This document shows, piece by piece, positions 1-10,694 of a stretch of 64,000 nt of DNA. The position numbers and the translations under genes were made by a program. The notes under the pieces are model-generated. The model was not told the origin of the DNA. It was given only the letters and a program-made list of their open reading frames with translations, and searched no databases. The DNA is taken from positions 3,401,223 through 3,465,222 of the forward strand of contig OZ026564.1 in NCBI GenBank assembly GCA_964020155.1, in the 5' to 3' direction. Position 1 is the first letter of the stretch; the number at the start of each line of letters is the position of its first letter. The DNA comes from Chondrilla cf. caribensis (Eukaryota; Porifera; Demospongiae; Chondrillida; Chondrillidae).

Positions 1-906
1 CCTCAACTGTTCCTCTCGATCATCACCATGGCAGGACTCTGTGCTGGGAAGGAATTCAAGAAGATTAAGCTTCAACGTAACATAATGATCGCCATGGTAG
101 GAACAAACCTTGCTGCCAGTATCGATACTCTGCTGCTTGGTATTGCCGAGTATCTCTTCCTAGCCCACCACAAGGAGGCTGCTGTAGTATTCTGTCATGG
201 TGCATTACTATTTAGGCATATTGACTACACATTGAGAGATATTTTCTTGATATTCTTTTCTGTCCTAATCTTCATTGTAATCAAACACGGACAGAATAAA
301 ATCAGAGTTCTATACTTCAACATCACCTTGTTCATATCAATACTGATTGCTCTTCCACTTGGTATAGTATATGTATTTCCATCAGCCGTTGATTTTTCTG
401 TTCCGCGTGATGGAGTATTCTGTAGTACAGAGGGGTCAATTGCTATAAATGTCATGACATCCTTGATAATGGTCCTGATTTTCATCCCGACGCGAATCAT
501 CACCATTGGAATCGTCATTGCCAGTCTCGTGTTCATGAAGAAGCACATTACCATACTGACTGAAAACAAAAGACCTAATTTGAAAATAGCCATGATTAAA
601 TTCGTAGCAGTCCTGGTCATCCTGAACGCATTGTTTATAGTTGGGGGAGTTATGTTGGTAACGGCTGTTTTCTATACGACTCTGGAAATCACCAGTCTGG
701 TTGTGATTGTGCACTTGCTATATTTCCTTGGACGAAATATACCGCCCATAATTACCCCATTGTTGATGATAGCTGTCTTCAAAGCACTCCGCACGGCCAT
801 CAAGGCACTCCTTCTCCCATCATGTTGCGGAGAACATGACTGTAGGAAGAAAGATCATTTCACTCCTCCAAATACCCCAGGGACACTCCCAAGTCAGGAT
901 GTTTGA
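1..906 (+). CDS. 7TM receptor, subgroup C copy 1 (5' end outside window)
   Basis: The frame is open from base 1, entering inside TM1 (PQLFLSIIT), and ends at TGA 904-906, so about 40 N-terminal residues are missing. Six further hydrophobic segments follow. The TM3-side Cys is in VVFCHG and the loop-2 Cys in DGVFCST, the pair that forms a disulphide in class A receptors. TM3 runs into IVIKHGQNK rather than a DRY motif. TM7 has ITPLLMIAVFKALR in place of NPxxY, then a Cys-bearing helix-8 region. Subgroup C is marked by KLQRN in loop 1, LFRHIDY in TM3 and TENKRPNLK in loop 3. It is likely a plasma-membrane receptor; ligand and G protein are unknown. It is the only subgroup C copy in the window that is not visibly broken. 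Confidence 0.82.
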   Translation, partial: PQLFLSIITMAGLCAGKEFKKIKLQRNIMIAMVGTNLAASIDTLLLGIAEYLFLAHHKEAAVVFCHGALLFRHIDYTLRDIFLIFFSVLIFIVIKHGQNKIRVLYFNITLFISILIALPLGIVYVFPSAVDFSVPRDGVFCSTEGSIAINVMTSLIMVLIFIPTRIITIGIVIASLVFMKKHITILTENKRPNLKIAMIKFVAVLVILNALFIVGGVMLVTAVFYTTLEITSLVVIVHLLYFLGRNIPPIITPLLMIAVFKALRTAIKALLLPSCCGEHDCRKKDHFTPPNTPGTLPSQDV

Positions 907-2996
907 TATCCAGCCTCTTGGCAAGAAAATGAATATGTCTTTTCTCTTAACTGATCCCATGCACTCATCGTAATATCATTATGTGTGTGCATGTTGTCAT
1001 GATAACATAGTGAATTGCAATAATTTTATTAATTTTATCGACCGTTTATACCACTTACTGTGTTATGGTGTGTATTTGGTTGAGCAAGAACAGTTATTCC
1101 GCTGTTGGTGGTGATAGTACATGTGAGGTATTTTGAGGTATTGCCACATCATATCAATACTCATTAATGGCTTATAAATAATTTAGATAACATACGGCAT
1201 CACTTCAGTAAATATAATAATAATATTCCCTGTGAAGTTCACGTATTTTGCTTATTTTGGGGGCTTGGAAGCCTAACACATATCACATCACATACCAGAG
1301 ATGACTACATGAATGCATTATACAGGCAGTATATGTACCTTCCACTATGTATTATGTACAAATCCCAGATGATTTCTCATTCTGTTAATAGTCACCACGG
1401 GCTGACCAGTGTCCATATCACACTTAATAACGAAAATATTGATGCATGTACACCCTACTAGATGTGCTATGGACCTCGTGGTGACCAGCTAGAAAGTGTG
1501 AAGCTATATTGGCCTCTCTACCATGAGTTATGAAAGAAGGTGCTTAGCATATTTTTATTCTAGACTCATACATTGAAAAATAGTAAGCACCTCCGAATGT
1601 GGCTGGGGTTATGGGCCACATTTTGAAATGCATGGGATCGGAATTATTTCAGCATTTACTTCATACTATCAGCCAGGTCTGGTAAAAATATCGGATTGAC
1701 ACACCTCCTCTTAAGCTTCCATTAGTTATGAAAGGAGGTGCTTAACATTCTAATCTCTTATTCTCTCCCATACACTGATGAATATTAAGCTGAGATGCGA
1801 ATTGTTTCAGCATTTACTTCATACCATCAGCCAGGTCTGGATAAAATATCGGATTGACACACCTCCTCTTCCATTAGTTATGAAAGGAGGTGCTTAACAT
1901 TCTAATCTCTTATTCTCTCCCATACACTGATGAATATTAAGCTGAGATGTGAATTGTTTCAGCATATGCATATTATATCCTATATATTAATACATATACA
2001 TTGGTATGTACATTTCAACATTGGTACTATAGACCTCATGGTAATCACCCAGGTGATTTCACACACTGTTAATGGTCACCATGAGCTGATCACTGTCCAT
2101 ATGAAACTTAAAAACACAATTTGGATGCATGCAACCTCTCCCATATGTGCTATGGACCTCGTGGTGACCAGCTAAAAATGTCTAAATTTATTGCTGGTCA
2201 CCACGGCCTCTCCAGTGTCTACGTAATGCATCATAGCATGAATTCTGATACATGTACACCCTCCTAGAGGTACTACAGACTTGGTGATGGCCAACAACAT
2301 AATATGCCTTGTTGCCAGTCACAAAGGTTCCCCGGTGATTATATGGAATTATTAACACATAATATTATATGTACATCCCAATATACGTAGGTGCTACAGA
2401 CTGCGAGATTGTTGTGACCGGCCAGGTGATTGTACATTTACTATTGTTGTGAGTGGGGCTTTTCAAAATAATAGCAGGAGAGAAACAACAATGAAACCAT
2501 ACATTCTCCGTGTACACGGTTGAAGTCTATACATAGTCACACCTACATATCCTCACACACACTATGCATGTCATGTTCACAGCCAACATAGATCACCTCA
2601 CATCACCCCAGTGGTCAGTGAAACCAAAAGATATCCCCACAACTCCTTACATGGTAAGTTCAACATACGGTAAGGTCGAGGTATATCCCCTGTGTCCTGG
2701 TGTGGGATTTTGGTAACTATACCTATGCCTGTGTATGGTAAGGCCAATTGAACCCATCTCTACACCAAAATACCCTTCGAGACCAACAACATCATTCACC
2801 ACGTACACACATTCCATAACAGGTCACCAGACTAATCACATGCTACTACAATGGACTAAGTGTAGGCATTGTCCCTAGTATGTGGGGTTGTTGTATGGTT
2901 ACATATAGAAATGTGGACTGCATAGAAGTTTTGAACTATTATACGCAGTATGGTACACATATATGTTAGATATATTATTATAGTACACGTATATGC
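907..2996. other. C-to-A intergenic spacer with degenerate repeats
   Basis: I see no convincing gene. About 1541-1950 holds two to three copies of a degenerate repeat that pairs a GGAGGTGCTTA motif with TAAGCACCTCC. About 1370-2460 carries repeated TGGTCACC/GGTGACCA palindromes. A block near 2590-2760 (TCACATCACC, GATATCCCC, CCTGTGTCCTGG) recurs in every A/B spacer. The same spacer is found at about 22.08-25.5 kb, and in shortened form at 8.0-9.4 and 14.4-15.8 kb. Confidence 0.6.
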
Positions 2997-3130
2997 GTGA
3001 CTACAGGGTAAGTCCCCTGTCTGTACTTTACTGATAAGGTAACGATACCATAACAAACAACAATTGATTCAGAATTGGAAACTATACAAGTATAGTGACA
3101 AATCTCTATTGAATCTGAAATGTTATAAAA
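2997..3130 (+). promoter_or_regulatory. Putative promoter of A1: upstream element plus TATA box
   Basis: A conserved element (GTGACTACAGGGTAAGTCCC type, 2997-3049, here with one base missing) is followed by TATAAAAG at 3124, about 135 bp before the chosen ATG. The same arrangement precedes the other A genes. No transcript start is proven. Confidence 0.5.
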
Positions 3131-3262
3131 GTGATGGTAGCAGAGAAAAACACAGTTTAAATCAGTCAGCAGATGTATATCTTGCTATAGAGAAGAATCG
3201 CGTACTCCAACAGACTTTATCTTGAGAACGACTACAGGAACCATTGTACAGTGCATGTAGAC

Positions 3263-4300
3263 ATGGCTGAGGTCCAGAACATCTCCGGGAATGATACAGT
3301 ATTTGCACTTCCCTTTGCTAGTGTTCTTGGAGTACAGGGATACACTGCCGTGGTGACCGTTCTACTTGTACTTCTTGTTCCTCCTCAACTGTTCCTCTCA
3401 ATCATCACCATAGCAGGACTGTGTGCTGGGAAGGAATTCAAGAAGATTAAGGCTCAGCGTAACATAATGATTGGCATTACAACAATGGGGTTTGTATCTA
3501 GCATGGTTGTGATAATGTATGCTGTTGCCGAAGACCTCTTCCTACACCACCACAAAGAGGCTGGAGTTGTGTTCTGTCACGGTGCCACTCTGTTTTACCA
3601 CATTTACGCTGCTATGAGGAACATTCTCCTAGCAAGTCTCTCCGTCACAGTCTTCATCACAATCAAACAAGGACACCAGAAGATCAAAGTCACTTACCTC
3701 AACATTGCAATAGTTGTAATGTTTGTGATTGCCCTGCTTCTCGGCATTGTGTATTTCTTCCCATCAGCTGTGGACTTCTCTTTCCAGTTTGATGGAGTAA
3801 TATGTTTACCAAACCCCTCACCTTCAGGCTATGCTGGAATTGGTATAGCATTAGTTCTATTCGATATTCCTTCACGAATCATCTCAATTGTGGTTGTCCT
3901 TGCTAGTCTGGTGTTAGTGAAGAAGCACAGTAGCACACTGACTGGAGATAGCAGACTTAAAATAGCAATGGTTAAATTCACAGTACTTTTGGTCATTCTA
4001 AACATTGTTGTGTTTGTAGCCAACTATGTAGCATTGATTCCGTTTCTCCTTCTTGCTACCTTTCAAGACCAACTGGATTTCGCTGGGCTTGCCATCTTTA
4101 GACAGCTAATAGACTTCATTCTACCAAGTGTACCAGCTGTAATCACCCCATTGATGATGATGGCTGTGTTCAAACCACTCCGTGCAGCCATCAAGACACT
4201 GCTCTCCTCATGTCGTTGTGGAGATACCGATCGTAAGAAAGGAGAATCTCACCTCACTTCAACAAACACCCCGGGAACATCCTCTACTCAGGACATGTGA
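3263..4300 (+). CDS. 7TM receptor, subgroup A copy 1 (A1), 345 aa
   Basis: Reference copy for the domain map. Residues 1-26 are extracellular, with sequons N6-I-S and N10-D-T. Approximate segments: TM1 27-51, TM2 67-90, TM3 103-134, TM4 146-166, TM5 193-219, TM6 238-264, TM7 278-303. C105 and C181 form the likely TM3/loop-2 disulphide. TM7 ends ITPLMMMAVFKPLR, a T-for-N variant of NPxxY, leading into helix 8 and C317/C319, possible palmitoylation sites. The tail 329-342 is Ser/Thr-rich. No DRY motif follows TM3 (FITIKQGHQK). The start was chosen at ATG 3263, with G at -3 and +4, because it aligns with the first Met of all paralogs; the upstream in-frame GTG is not a credible eukaryotic start. 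There are no introns. It is most like rhodopsin-class receptors, and the ligand is unknown. Confidence 0.85.
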   Translation: MAEVQNISGNDTVFALPFASVLGVQGYTAVVTVLLVLLVPPQLFLSIITIAGLCAGKEFKKIKAQRNIMIGITTMGFVSSMVVIMYAVAEDLFLHHHKEAGVVFCHGATLFYHIYAAMRNILLASLSVTVFITIKQGHQKIKVTYLNIAIVVMFVIALLLGIVYFFPSAVDFSFQFDGVICLPNPSPSGYAGIGIALVLFDIPSRIISIVVVLASLVLVKKHSSTLTGDSRLKIAMVKFTVLLVILNIVVFVANYVALIPFLLLATFQDQLDFAGLAIFRQLIDFILPSVPAVITPLMMMAVFKPLRAAIKTLLSSCRCGDTDRKKGESHLTSTNTPGTSSTQDM

Positions 4301-4621
4301 GAACATCAGGGAGTACTTCCACATATCACCTCATGCATGGATAACATATACACTTGCAAATGAGCACAGTAAACATGTTGACATGCATGCTAACAATCAT
4401 AACGTGCTATGTACCATATCACTTCATATTACTGTACTTTACATGCAAATCAATGTAATTGTATGCATTACAGCAAACACTTACATAATAGTAGAACAGC
4501 TCATTTTTCCACCCCACTACACTTATTGTTATATTTTACATTACATAAATTACGATTAATTTTGCCCTGTTAACCTGGTGAAACTTATCATGTACTCTCA
4601 CTAATTACTCGAGACCAATTC

Positions 4622-4733
4622 AGACCACATGGCTATCACATGGCATTCATAATATGTGAAACCCTATTCTGATCACAAGGCCTACATAGGGTTTCACATG
4701 CCATTCATAACATGTGATACCCATGTGATCAGA
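4622..4733. repeat. CACATG/CATGTG hairpin element, double form
   Basis: Two nested inverted repeats built on ATCACATG...CATGTGAT, separated by CATTCATAA-type loops, lie about 320 bp after the A1 stop. Equivalent elements lie downstream of most receptor genes in the array. It could be a tiny palindromic transposon or a 3' regulatory or RNA hairpin. Confidence 0.6.
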
Positions 4734-6151
4734 ACAGTAATACACAACATATACGTTAGCATGTACACCATCTCCAGTTTGATGTTAGTACATACGGCAT
4801 ACGACCAACATAACAGGTCCTACTGTAACTGTAGTTATCTCCTCAATTGTAGGGATTGAGTGTATGATATTATATGTAGTTGAATCCTTTTGGTTATGTT
4901 AAAGAGGTGTACTTCACGATCGCTCATGTGACACACATTACACAGTATATATATGTATATAATATATATATATATAATTATATAATATAATATATAAATG
5001 GTGAATGAGTTTATGCACTGTACTTGTTTCGTGCATGAGAGCTTGAATATGAAATTTTTAATATGAATTAAAATATTATGAAATTTGAGTCTACCAAATT
5101 CCTTTTGGATCACGTGGAAAATGTTTTTGAAAGTGAGGTCTTCAAATGCAGCAGCACAGATGTGACAACGAAAACACACATTTTCCATATACAGTACACA
5201 GCAAAAAGTTTCCTCTTGACCAATAACAACATTCCAGGCTCATGCCATGTGCATATAGGTCACCTCACATCACCTGAGTGGTACATGATACTGGAGGATA
5301 TCCCCTCAACTCCATACATGGTGAAGTTTACATACTGACAGTGAACTCGAGGTATATCCCCAGTGTCCTGGTTATGGCAATGCCAATTAAACCCCTATAG
5401 TATGAAACCTCCCTCCAGGCCAACAACAACATTCCATGCACATACCACTATGAGCCATGCACCAGACAATCCACCTGGCAGTGTTATTATAGTAGATGGA
5501 GTCTAGTCTATGTATTGATCCTATATGTAGTTCCGATGTGTAGTATACTGGGAATATTATCTGCATATATAGATATATAGCATGAACTGTCATGTACAGC
5601 ATATATAATGTGCTTAAAGTGAACCTGGTGGCTGGTTTCATACAGGTTTGGAATCAACTTATCAATGCACTACAGTGAAACCTCTGTATAAAGGACACTT
5701 TAACACTATTGTGTCCGAATATTATTCTCTTTTAATATCAATCCAATTCAAAATTAATACATATTTGGATCAACTTACGTAATGCTTAGGTTGTGATGGA
5801 CTTCACTGTATTATTTACCTGTGAATGTGGATTTGAGAAGTCAACTAGAAAATATTATCAATAATCACTGTCAATAAGTATCAATAATTATTGGTAAACA
5901 AACAAACGGAAGGTCAATGGCATGTCTTTAGAAAGTGCACATTGCATGTCATCTGTATACATAATTATATCCATTGCAAAGCATTGAACTTTGTACATTG
6001 AACAGCAGCACGTACATACACTATTTGCAAACAAATCAATTAAAACATCCCAATGCAACAATTATAATTGATATGACATATAATTCTCACATTTTGTGTT
6101 TAGTATACCTAAAGCTATATATATGGCCAGAAAGTACTAGTAAAGTTTTGC
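4734..6151. other. A1-to-B1 intergenic spacer
   Basis: It holds a TA-rich tract near 4945-5000, then an open frame 5078-5338 (86 codons) that recurs in five spacers; because copies differ mainly at amino-acid-changing sites I do not call it a gene. About 5230-5360 resembles the 2590-2760 block of the previous spacer. Near 5671 a 30-bp stub matches the left end of the small TA-flanked element that is complete at 29407. Confidence 0.5.
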
Positions 6152-6270
6152 GGTGGCTATAGGGTAACACCCCTGTCTGCACTTTGCTAATAAGGCAACA
6201 AATATTTATTGAATCAGAAACTATACAAGTGGTGACAAATATCTCGTGTCAGAAAAAATGTCATATATTA
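6152..6270 (+). promoter_or_regulatory. Putative promoter of B1
   Basis: The B version of the shared element (GTGGCTATAGGGTAACACCC type, 6152-6199) is followed by TATATTAAG at 6264, about 117 bp before the ATG, and then by the conserved GTAGCTGCAACAGAG. Confidence 0.5.
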
Positions 6271-6386
6271 AGTAGCTGCAACAGAGAGTCATGCACTTTG
6301 ATTTGGTCAGCAGAATTTTGGCGGAGAAGAAATACTTCCACAGACATCATTTTAAGAAGAACTTTAAAATTAGAAACCACGTAGAC

Positions 6387-7421
6387 ATGGATGAAGTTGG
6401 GAACATCTCTGGGAATGTTACAATTGAACTTCCCTTTGCTAGTGTTCTTGGAGTACAGGGATACACTGCCTTTGTTACCGTTCTACTTGTACTTCTTGTT
6501 CCTCCTCAACTGTTCCTCTCGATCATCACCATAGCAGGACTGTGTGCTGGGAAGGACTTTAATAAGATAAAGGCTCAGCGTAACATAATGATTGGCATTG
6601 GAGCAACAGGATTTGTTTCCAGCATGATTGTGATTATGTTTGCCATCGCTGAGTACCTCTTCCTACACCACCACAAAGAGGCTGGAGTTGTGTTCTGTCA
6701 TGGTGGTGCACTGCTTTACCACATCTACGCTGGTATGAGGAATGTTCTTCTAACAACTTTCTCTGTTGCAGTGTTCATAACGATTAAACATGGACACCAG
6801 AAGATCAAAGTTACCTACCTCAACATTGCACTAGTTGTGATGTTTGTGATTGTCCTGCTTCTTGGCATTGTGTATTTCCTCCCATCGGCTATAGACTATT
6901 CTTTCCAGTTTGATGGAGTACTTTGTGTATCAAATCTCAGACCTGGTGGCTATGCTGGCATTGGTATAACAATAGCTCTAGTCGACATTCCTTCACGGAT
7001 CATCTCAATTGCAGTTGTCATTGCTAGTCTGGTGTTTGTGAAGAAGCACAGTAGCACACTGACTGGAGACAACAGACTTAAAATAGCAATGGTTAAATTC
7101 ATGGTACTTTTGGTCATTCTAAACATTGTTGTGTTTGTAGCCAACTATGGTGCAGTGATCCCATTCTTCCTTCTCACTACCTATCAAGACCAACTGGATT
7201 TCACTGGTATTGCCATCTTTAGACAAATGAAAGACTTCATTCTACCAAGTGTACCAGCTGTGATCACCCCATTGATGATGATTGCTGTGTTCAAACCACT
7301 CCGTGCGGCCATCAAGACACTGCTCTTCTCGTACTGTTGTGGAGATACTGATCATAAGAAAGAAGAATCTCACCTCACTTCAACAAACACCCCGGGAACA
7401 TCCTCTACTCAGGACGTGTGA
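6387..7421 (+). CDS. 7TM receptor, subgroup B copy 1 (B1), 344 aa
   Basis: Same architecture as A1 but one residue shorter at the N-terminus, with sequons N6-I-S and N10-V-T. Subgroup B marks are GKDFNKIK in loop 1, GGALLYHIYAGMRN in TM3, and loop-2 CVSNLRPGGYAG after the conserved Cys (C180). TM7 carries VITPLMMIAVFKPLR. The frame stays open 32 codons upstream to an ATG at 6291, but that stretch lies just after the TATA-like box and looks like 5' UTR; ATG 6387 aligns with all paralogs. ATTAAA at about 7530 is a possible poly(A) signal and is conserved after the other B and the E genes. The protein differs from B2 by a single residue (Ala for Thr in loop 1). Confidence 0.85.
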   Translation: MDEVGNISGNVTIELPFASVLGVQGYTAFVTVLLVLLVPPQLFLSIITIAGLCAGKDFNKIKAQRNIMIGIGATGFVSSMIVIMFAIAEYLFLHHHKEAGVVFCHGGALLYHIYAGMRNVLLTTFSVAVFITIKHGHQKIKVTYLNIALVVMFVIVLLLGIVYFLPSAIDYSFQFDGVLCVSNLRPGGYAGIGITIALVDIPSRIISIAVVIASLVFVKKHSSTLTGDNRLKIAMVKFMVLLVILNIVVFVANYGAVIPFFLLTTYQDQLDFTGIAIFRQMKDFILPSVPAVITPLMMIAVFKPLRAAIKTLLFSYCCGDTDHKKEESHLTSTNTPGTSSTQDV

Positions 7422-7780
7422 GAACACCAAGGAGTACTTCCACAGTAAACATGTTGACATACATGCATTCATTGCATTTTATAATATATGTTACATTTTT
7501 TTTCATATTGCCATTTCTCATTATGAACATTAAACGCATTACATTTGATATACATCATGAATCTCTTCATAATTTGAATAGCTATATATTATGTACACAT
7601 GCATGCACATGCAACTTCATGAACGGATTATCGCATCAAATGTAATTGTTTGCATTTCAACAAACATCTTCAGTTGATATTGTTAAAAACAGCTCATTAT
7701 TTCCATGCATTGCATGTTTCTTATTGAATTTTATATTGCATAATTATAATTCATCATCATAGTACAAAAGTGACACAAGA

Positions 7781-7912
7781 CATTTTCCTGATTTTCTTTT
7801 CTGTTCTAATCTTCATTGTAATCAAACACGGACAGAATAAAATCAGTCCTATACTTCAACATCACCTTGCTTATATCAATACTGATTGCTCTTCTGCTTG
7901 GTATAGTATATA
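7781..7912 (+). pseudogene. Subgroup C receptor relic (TM3 end to TM4)
   Basis: About 130 bp match the subgroup C gene from the end of TM3 through IKHGQNK and into TM4, with two bases lost in loop 2 (AGTCC versus AGAGTTC). The rest of the gene and about 1.5 kb of its spacer are deleted. It marks where a C gene once stood in this repeat unit. Confidence 0.75.
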
Positions 7913-9392
7913 TACATACACATAATATGCATAAGTACATAGATATGGTTGCACAAAAGGTGACCCCATGAGCGTGCTCCCCTGATGAAGTTAATAATAG
8001 ACAGGTGAAAGATAAAGAGATGCATGGTGATGGGTTACAGCTAAAGAAGGTGCTTAGCATATTTTTATTCTATTTTCTCCCATACATTGAAAAAATAGTA
8101 AGCACCTCCGAATGTGGCTGGGGTTACGGGCCATGTTTTGAAATAGGAATTATTTCAGTATTTACTTCATGCCATCAGCCAGGTCTGGTAAAAATATCAG
8201 ATTGACAACACTTCCTCTTCCATTAGTTATGAAAGAAGATGCTTAACATTCTATTCTCTTATTCTCTCCCATACGTTGAAGAATATTAAGCACTTCAGAA
8301 TATTAAGCTAAGGTTGTGGGCCACGTACTGAGATGCGAATTGTTTCAGCATATTATATCCCATGTAGTAATACATAATATTATACTTTCGTATGTAAATT
8401 TCAATATAGGTGCTATAGACCTCATGGTGATCACCCAGGTGATTTCACACTCTGTTAATGGTCATCATGGGCTAACCAGTGTACATATCAACTTAACAAC
8501 ACAAATTTGGATGCATGCAACCTCTCCCATATGTGCTATGGACCTCGTGGTGACCAGCTAAAATGTCTAAATTTTATTGCTGGTCACCACTGCCTCTCCA
8601 GTGTCCATATGATGCATCATAGCATGAATTCTGATACATGTACACCCTCCTAGTGGTACTACAGACTTGGTGATGGCCAACAACATATGCCTTGTTGCCA
8701 GTCACAAAGGTTCCCCAGTGATTATATACATAGAATTATCAATGCAAAATATATATTATATGTACATTGCAATATACGTAGGTGCTACAGACTACGAGAT
8801 TGTGTGACCAACCAGGTGATTGTACATTTACTATTGTTGTGAGTGGGGCTTTTCAAAATAATAGTAGGAGAGAAGCAACAATGAAACCATACATTCTCCG
8901 TGTACACGGTTGAAGTCTATACATAGTCACACCTACATATCCTCACACACACTATGCATGTCATGTTCACAGCCAACATAGATCACCTCACATCACCCCA
9001 GTGGTCAGTGAAACCCAAAGATATCCCCACAACCCCTTACATGGTAAGTTCAGCATACTGGTAAGGTCAAGGTATATCCCCTGTGTCCTGGTGTGGGATT
9101 TTGGTAACTATACCTATGCCTGTGTATGGTAAGGCCAATTGAACCCATCTCTACACCAAAATACCCTTCGAGACCAACAACATCGTTCACCATGTACACA
9201 CATTCCATAATAGGTCACCAGACAGATCACATGCTACTACAATGGACTAAGTGTAGGCATTGTCCCTAGTATGTGGGGTTGTTGTAGGGCACTACATAAT
9301 ATACAAATGTGGACTGCATAGAAGTTTTGAACTATTATACGCAGTATGGTAAACATATATGTTAGATATATTATTATAGTACACGTATATGC
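7913..9392. other. Shortened C-to-A spacer, unit 2
   Basis: It matches the 1541-2996 spacer, starting at the AAGGTGCTTAGC repeat, and contains the same GGTCACC-rich stretch and the TCACATCACC/GATATCCCC block near 8985-9070. No gene was recognised. Confidence 0.6.
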
Positions 9393-9525
9393 GGTGACTA
9401 CAGGGTAAGTCCCCTGTCTGTACTTTACTGATAAGGTAACGATACCATAACAAACAACAATTGATTCAGAATTGGAAACTTTAGAAGTAGTGACAAATCT
9501 CTATTGAATCAGAAATGCTATAAAA
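9393..9525 (+). promoter_or_regulatory. Putative promoter of A2
   Basis: The shared upstream element at 9393-9446 and TATAAAAG at 9519 have the same spacing to the ATG as in A1. Confidence 0.5.
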
Positions 9526-9656
9526 GTGATGGTAGAAGAGAAAACACAGTTTAAATCAGTCAGCAGATGTATATCTTGCTATAGAGAAGAATCGCGTACT
9601 CCAACAGACTTTATCTTGAGAACGACTACAGGAACCATTGTACAGTGCATGTAGAC

Positions 9657-10694
9657 ATGGCTGAGGTCCAGAACATCTCAGGGAATGATACAGTAATTGA
9701 ACTTCCCTTTGCTAGTGTTCTTGGAGTACAGGGATACACTGCCATGGTGACCGTTCTACTTGTACTTCTTGTTCCTCCTCAACTGTTCCTCTCAATCATC
9801 ACCATAGCTGGACTGTGTGCTGGGAAGGAATTCAAGAAGATTAAGGCTCAGCGTAACATAATGATTGGCATGGCAACAATGGGGTTTGTATCTAGCATGG
9901 TTGTGATAATGTATGCTGTTGCTGAAGACCTCTTCCTACACCACCACAAAGAGGCTGGAGTTGTGTTCTGTCATGGTGCCACTCTGTTTTACCACATTTA
10001 CGCTGCTATGAGGAACATTCTCCTAGCAAGTCTCTCCGTCACAGTCTTCATCACAATCAAACATGGACACCAGAAGATCAAAGTCACTTACCTCAACATT
10101 GCAATAGTTGTAATGTTTGTGATTGCCCTGCTTCTCGGCATTGTGTATTTCTTCCCATCAGCTGTGGACTTCTCTTTCCAGTTTGATGGAGTAATATGTT
10201 TACCAAACCCCTCACCTTCAGGCTATGCTGGAATTGGTATAGCATTAGTTCTATTCGATATTCCTTCACGAATCATCTCAATTGTGGTTGTCCTTGCTAG
10301 TCTGGTGTTAGTGAAGAAGCACAGTAGCACACTGATTGGAGACAACAGACTTAAAATAGCAATGGTTAAATTCACGGTGCTTTTGGTCATTCTAAACATT
10401 GTTGTGTTTGTAGCCAACTATGTAGCATTGGTTCCGTTTCTCCTTCTTGCTACCTTTCAAGACCAACTGGATTTCGCTGGGCTTGCCATCTTTAGACAGC
10501 TAATAGACTTCATTCTACCAAGTATACCAGCTGTAATCACCCCATTGATGATGATAGCTGTGTTCAAACCACTCCGTACAGCCATCAAGACACTGCTCTC
10601 CTCATGTCGTTGTGGAGATACCGATCGTAAGAAAGAAGAATCTCACCTCACTTCAACAAACACCCCGGGAACATCCTCTACTCAGGACGTGTGA
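9657..10694 (+). CDS. 7TM receptor, subgroup A copy 2 (A2), 345 aa
   Basis: Full-length A receptor, closest to A3. Relative to A1 it has VIELPF at the N-terminus, MAT for ITT in TM2, KHGHQ for KQGHQ in loop 2, IGDN for TGDS in loop 3, and IPAV for VPAV in TM7. The loop-2 sequence after the Cys, CLPNPSPSGYAG, is unchanged. The conserved Cys pair, sequons, TM7 ITPLMMI and C-terminal STQDV are all present. Start ATG 9657 was chosen by alignment and context. Confidence 0.85.
   Translation: MAEVQNISGNDTVIELPFASVLGVQGYTAMVTVLLVLLVPPQLFLSIITIAGLCAGKEFKKIKAQRNIMIGMATMGFVSSMVVIMYAVAEDLFLHHHKEAGVVFCHGATLFYHIYAAMRNILLASLSVTVFITIKHGHQKIKVTYLNIAIVVMFVIALLLGIVYFFPSAVDFSFQFDGVICLPNPSPSGYAGIGIALVLFDIPSRIISIVVVLASLVLVKKHSSTLIGDNRLKIAMVKFTVLLVILNIVVFVANYVALVPFLLLATFQDQLDFAGLAIFRQLIDFILPSIPAVITPLMMIAVFKPLRTAIKTLLSSCRCGDTDRKKEESHLTSTNTPGTSSTQDV

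Noticed and set aside
3829..4023. Conserved 64-codon antisense frame (MATNTTMFRMTKS type) inside most receptor genes
   Set aside because: It lies wholly opposite TM5-TM6 codons and is conserved only because the sense protein is; there is no independent signal.
6291..6386. N-terminal extension of B1 by 32 residues
   Set aside because: It begins just after the TATA-like box, other B copies lack its ATG, and the downstream ATG aligns in all paralogs.
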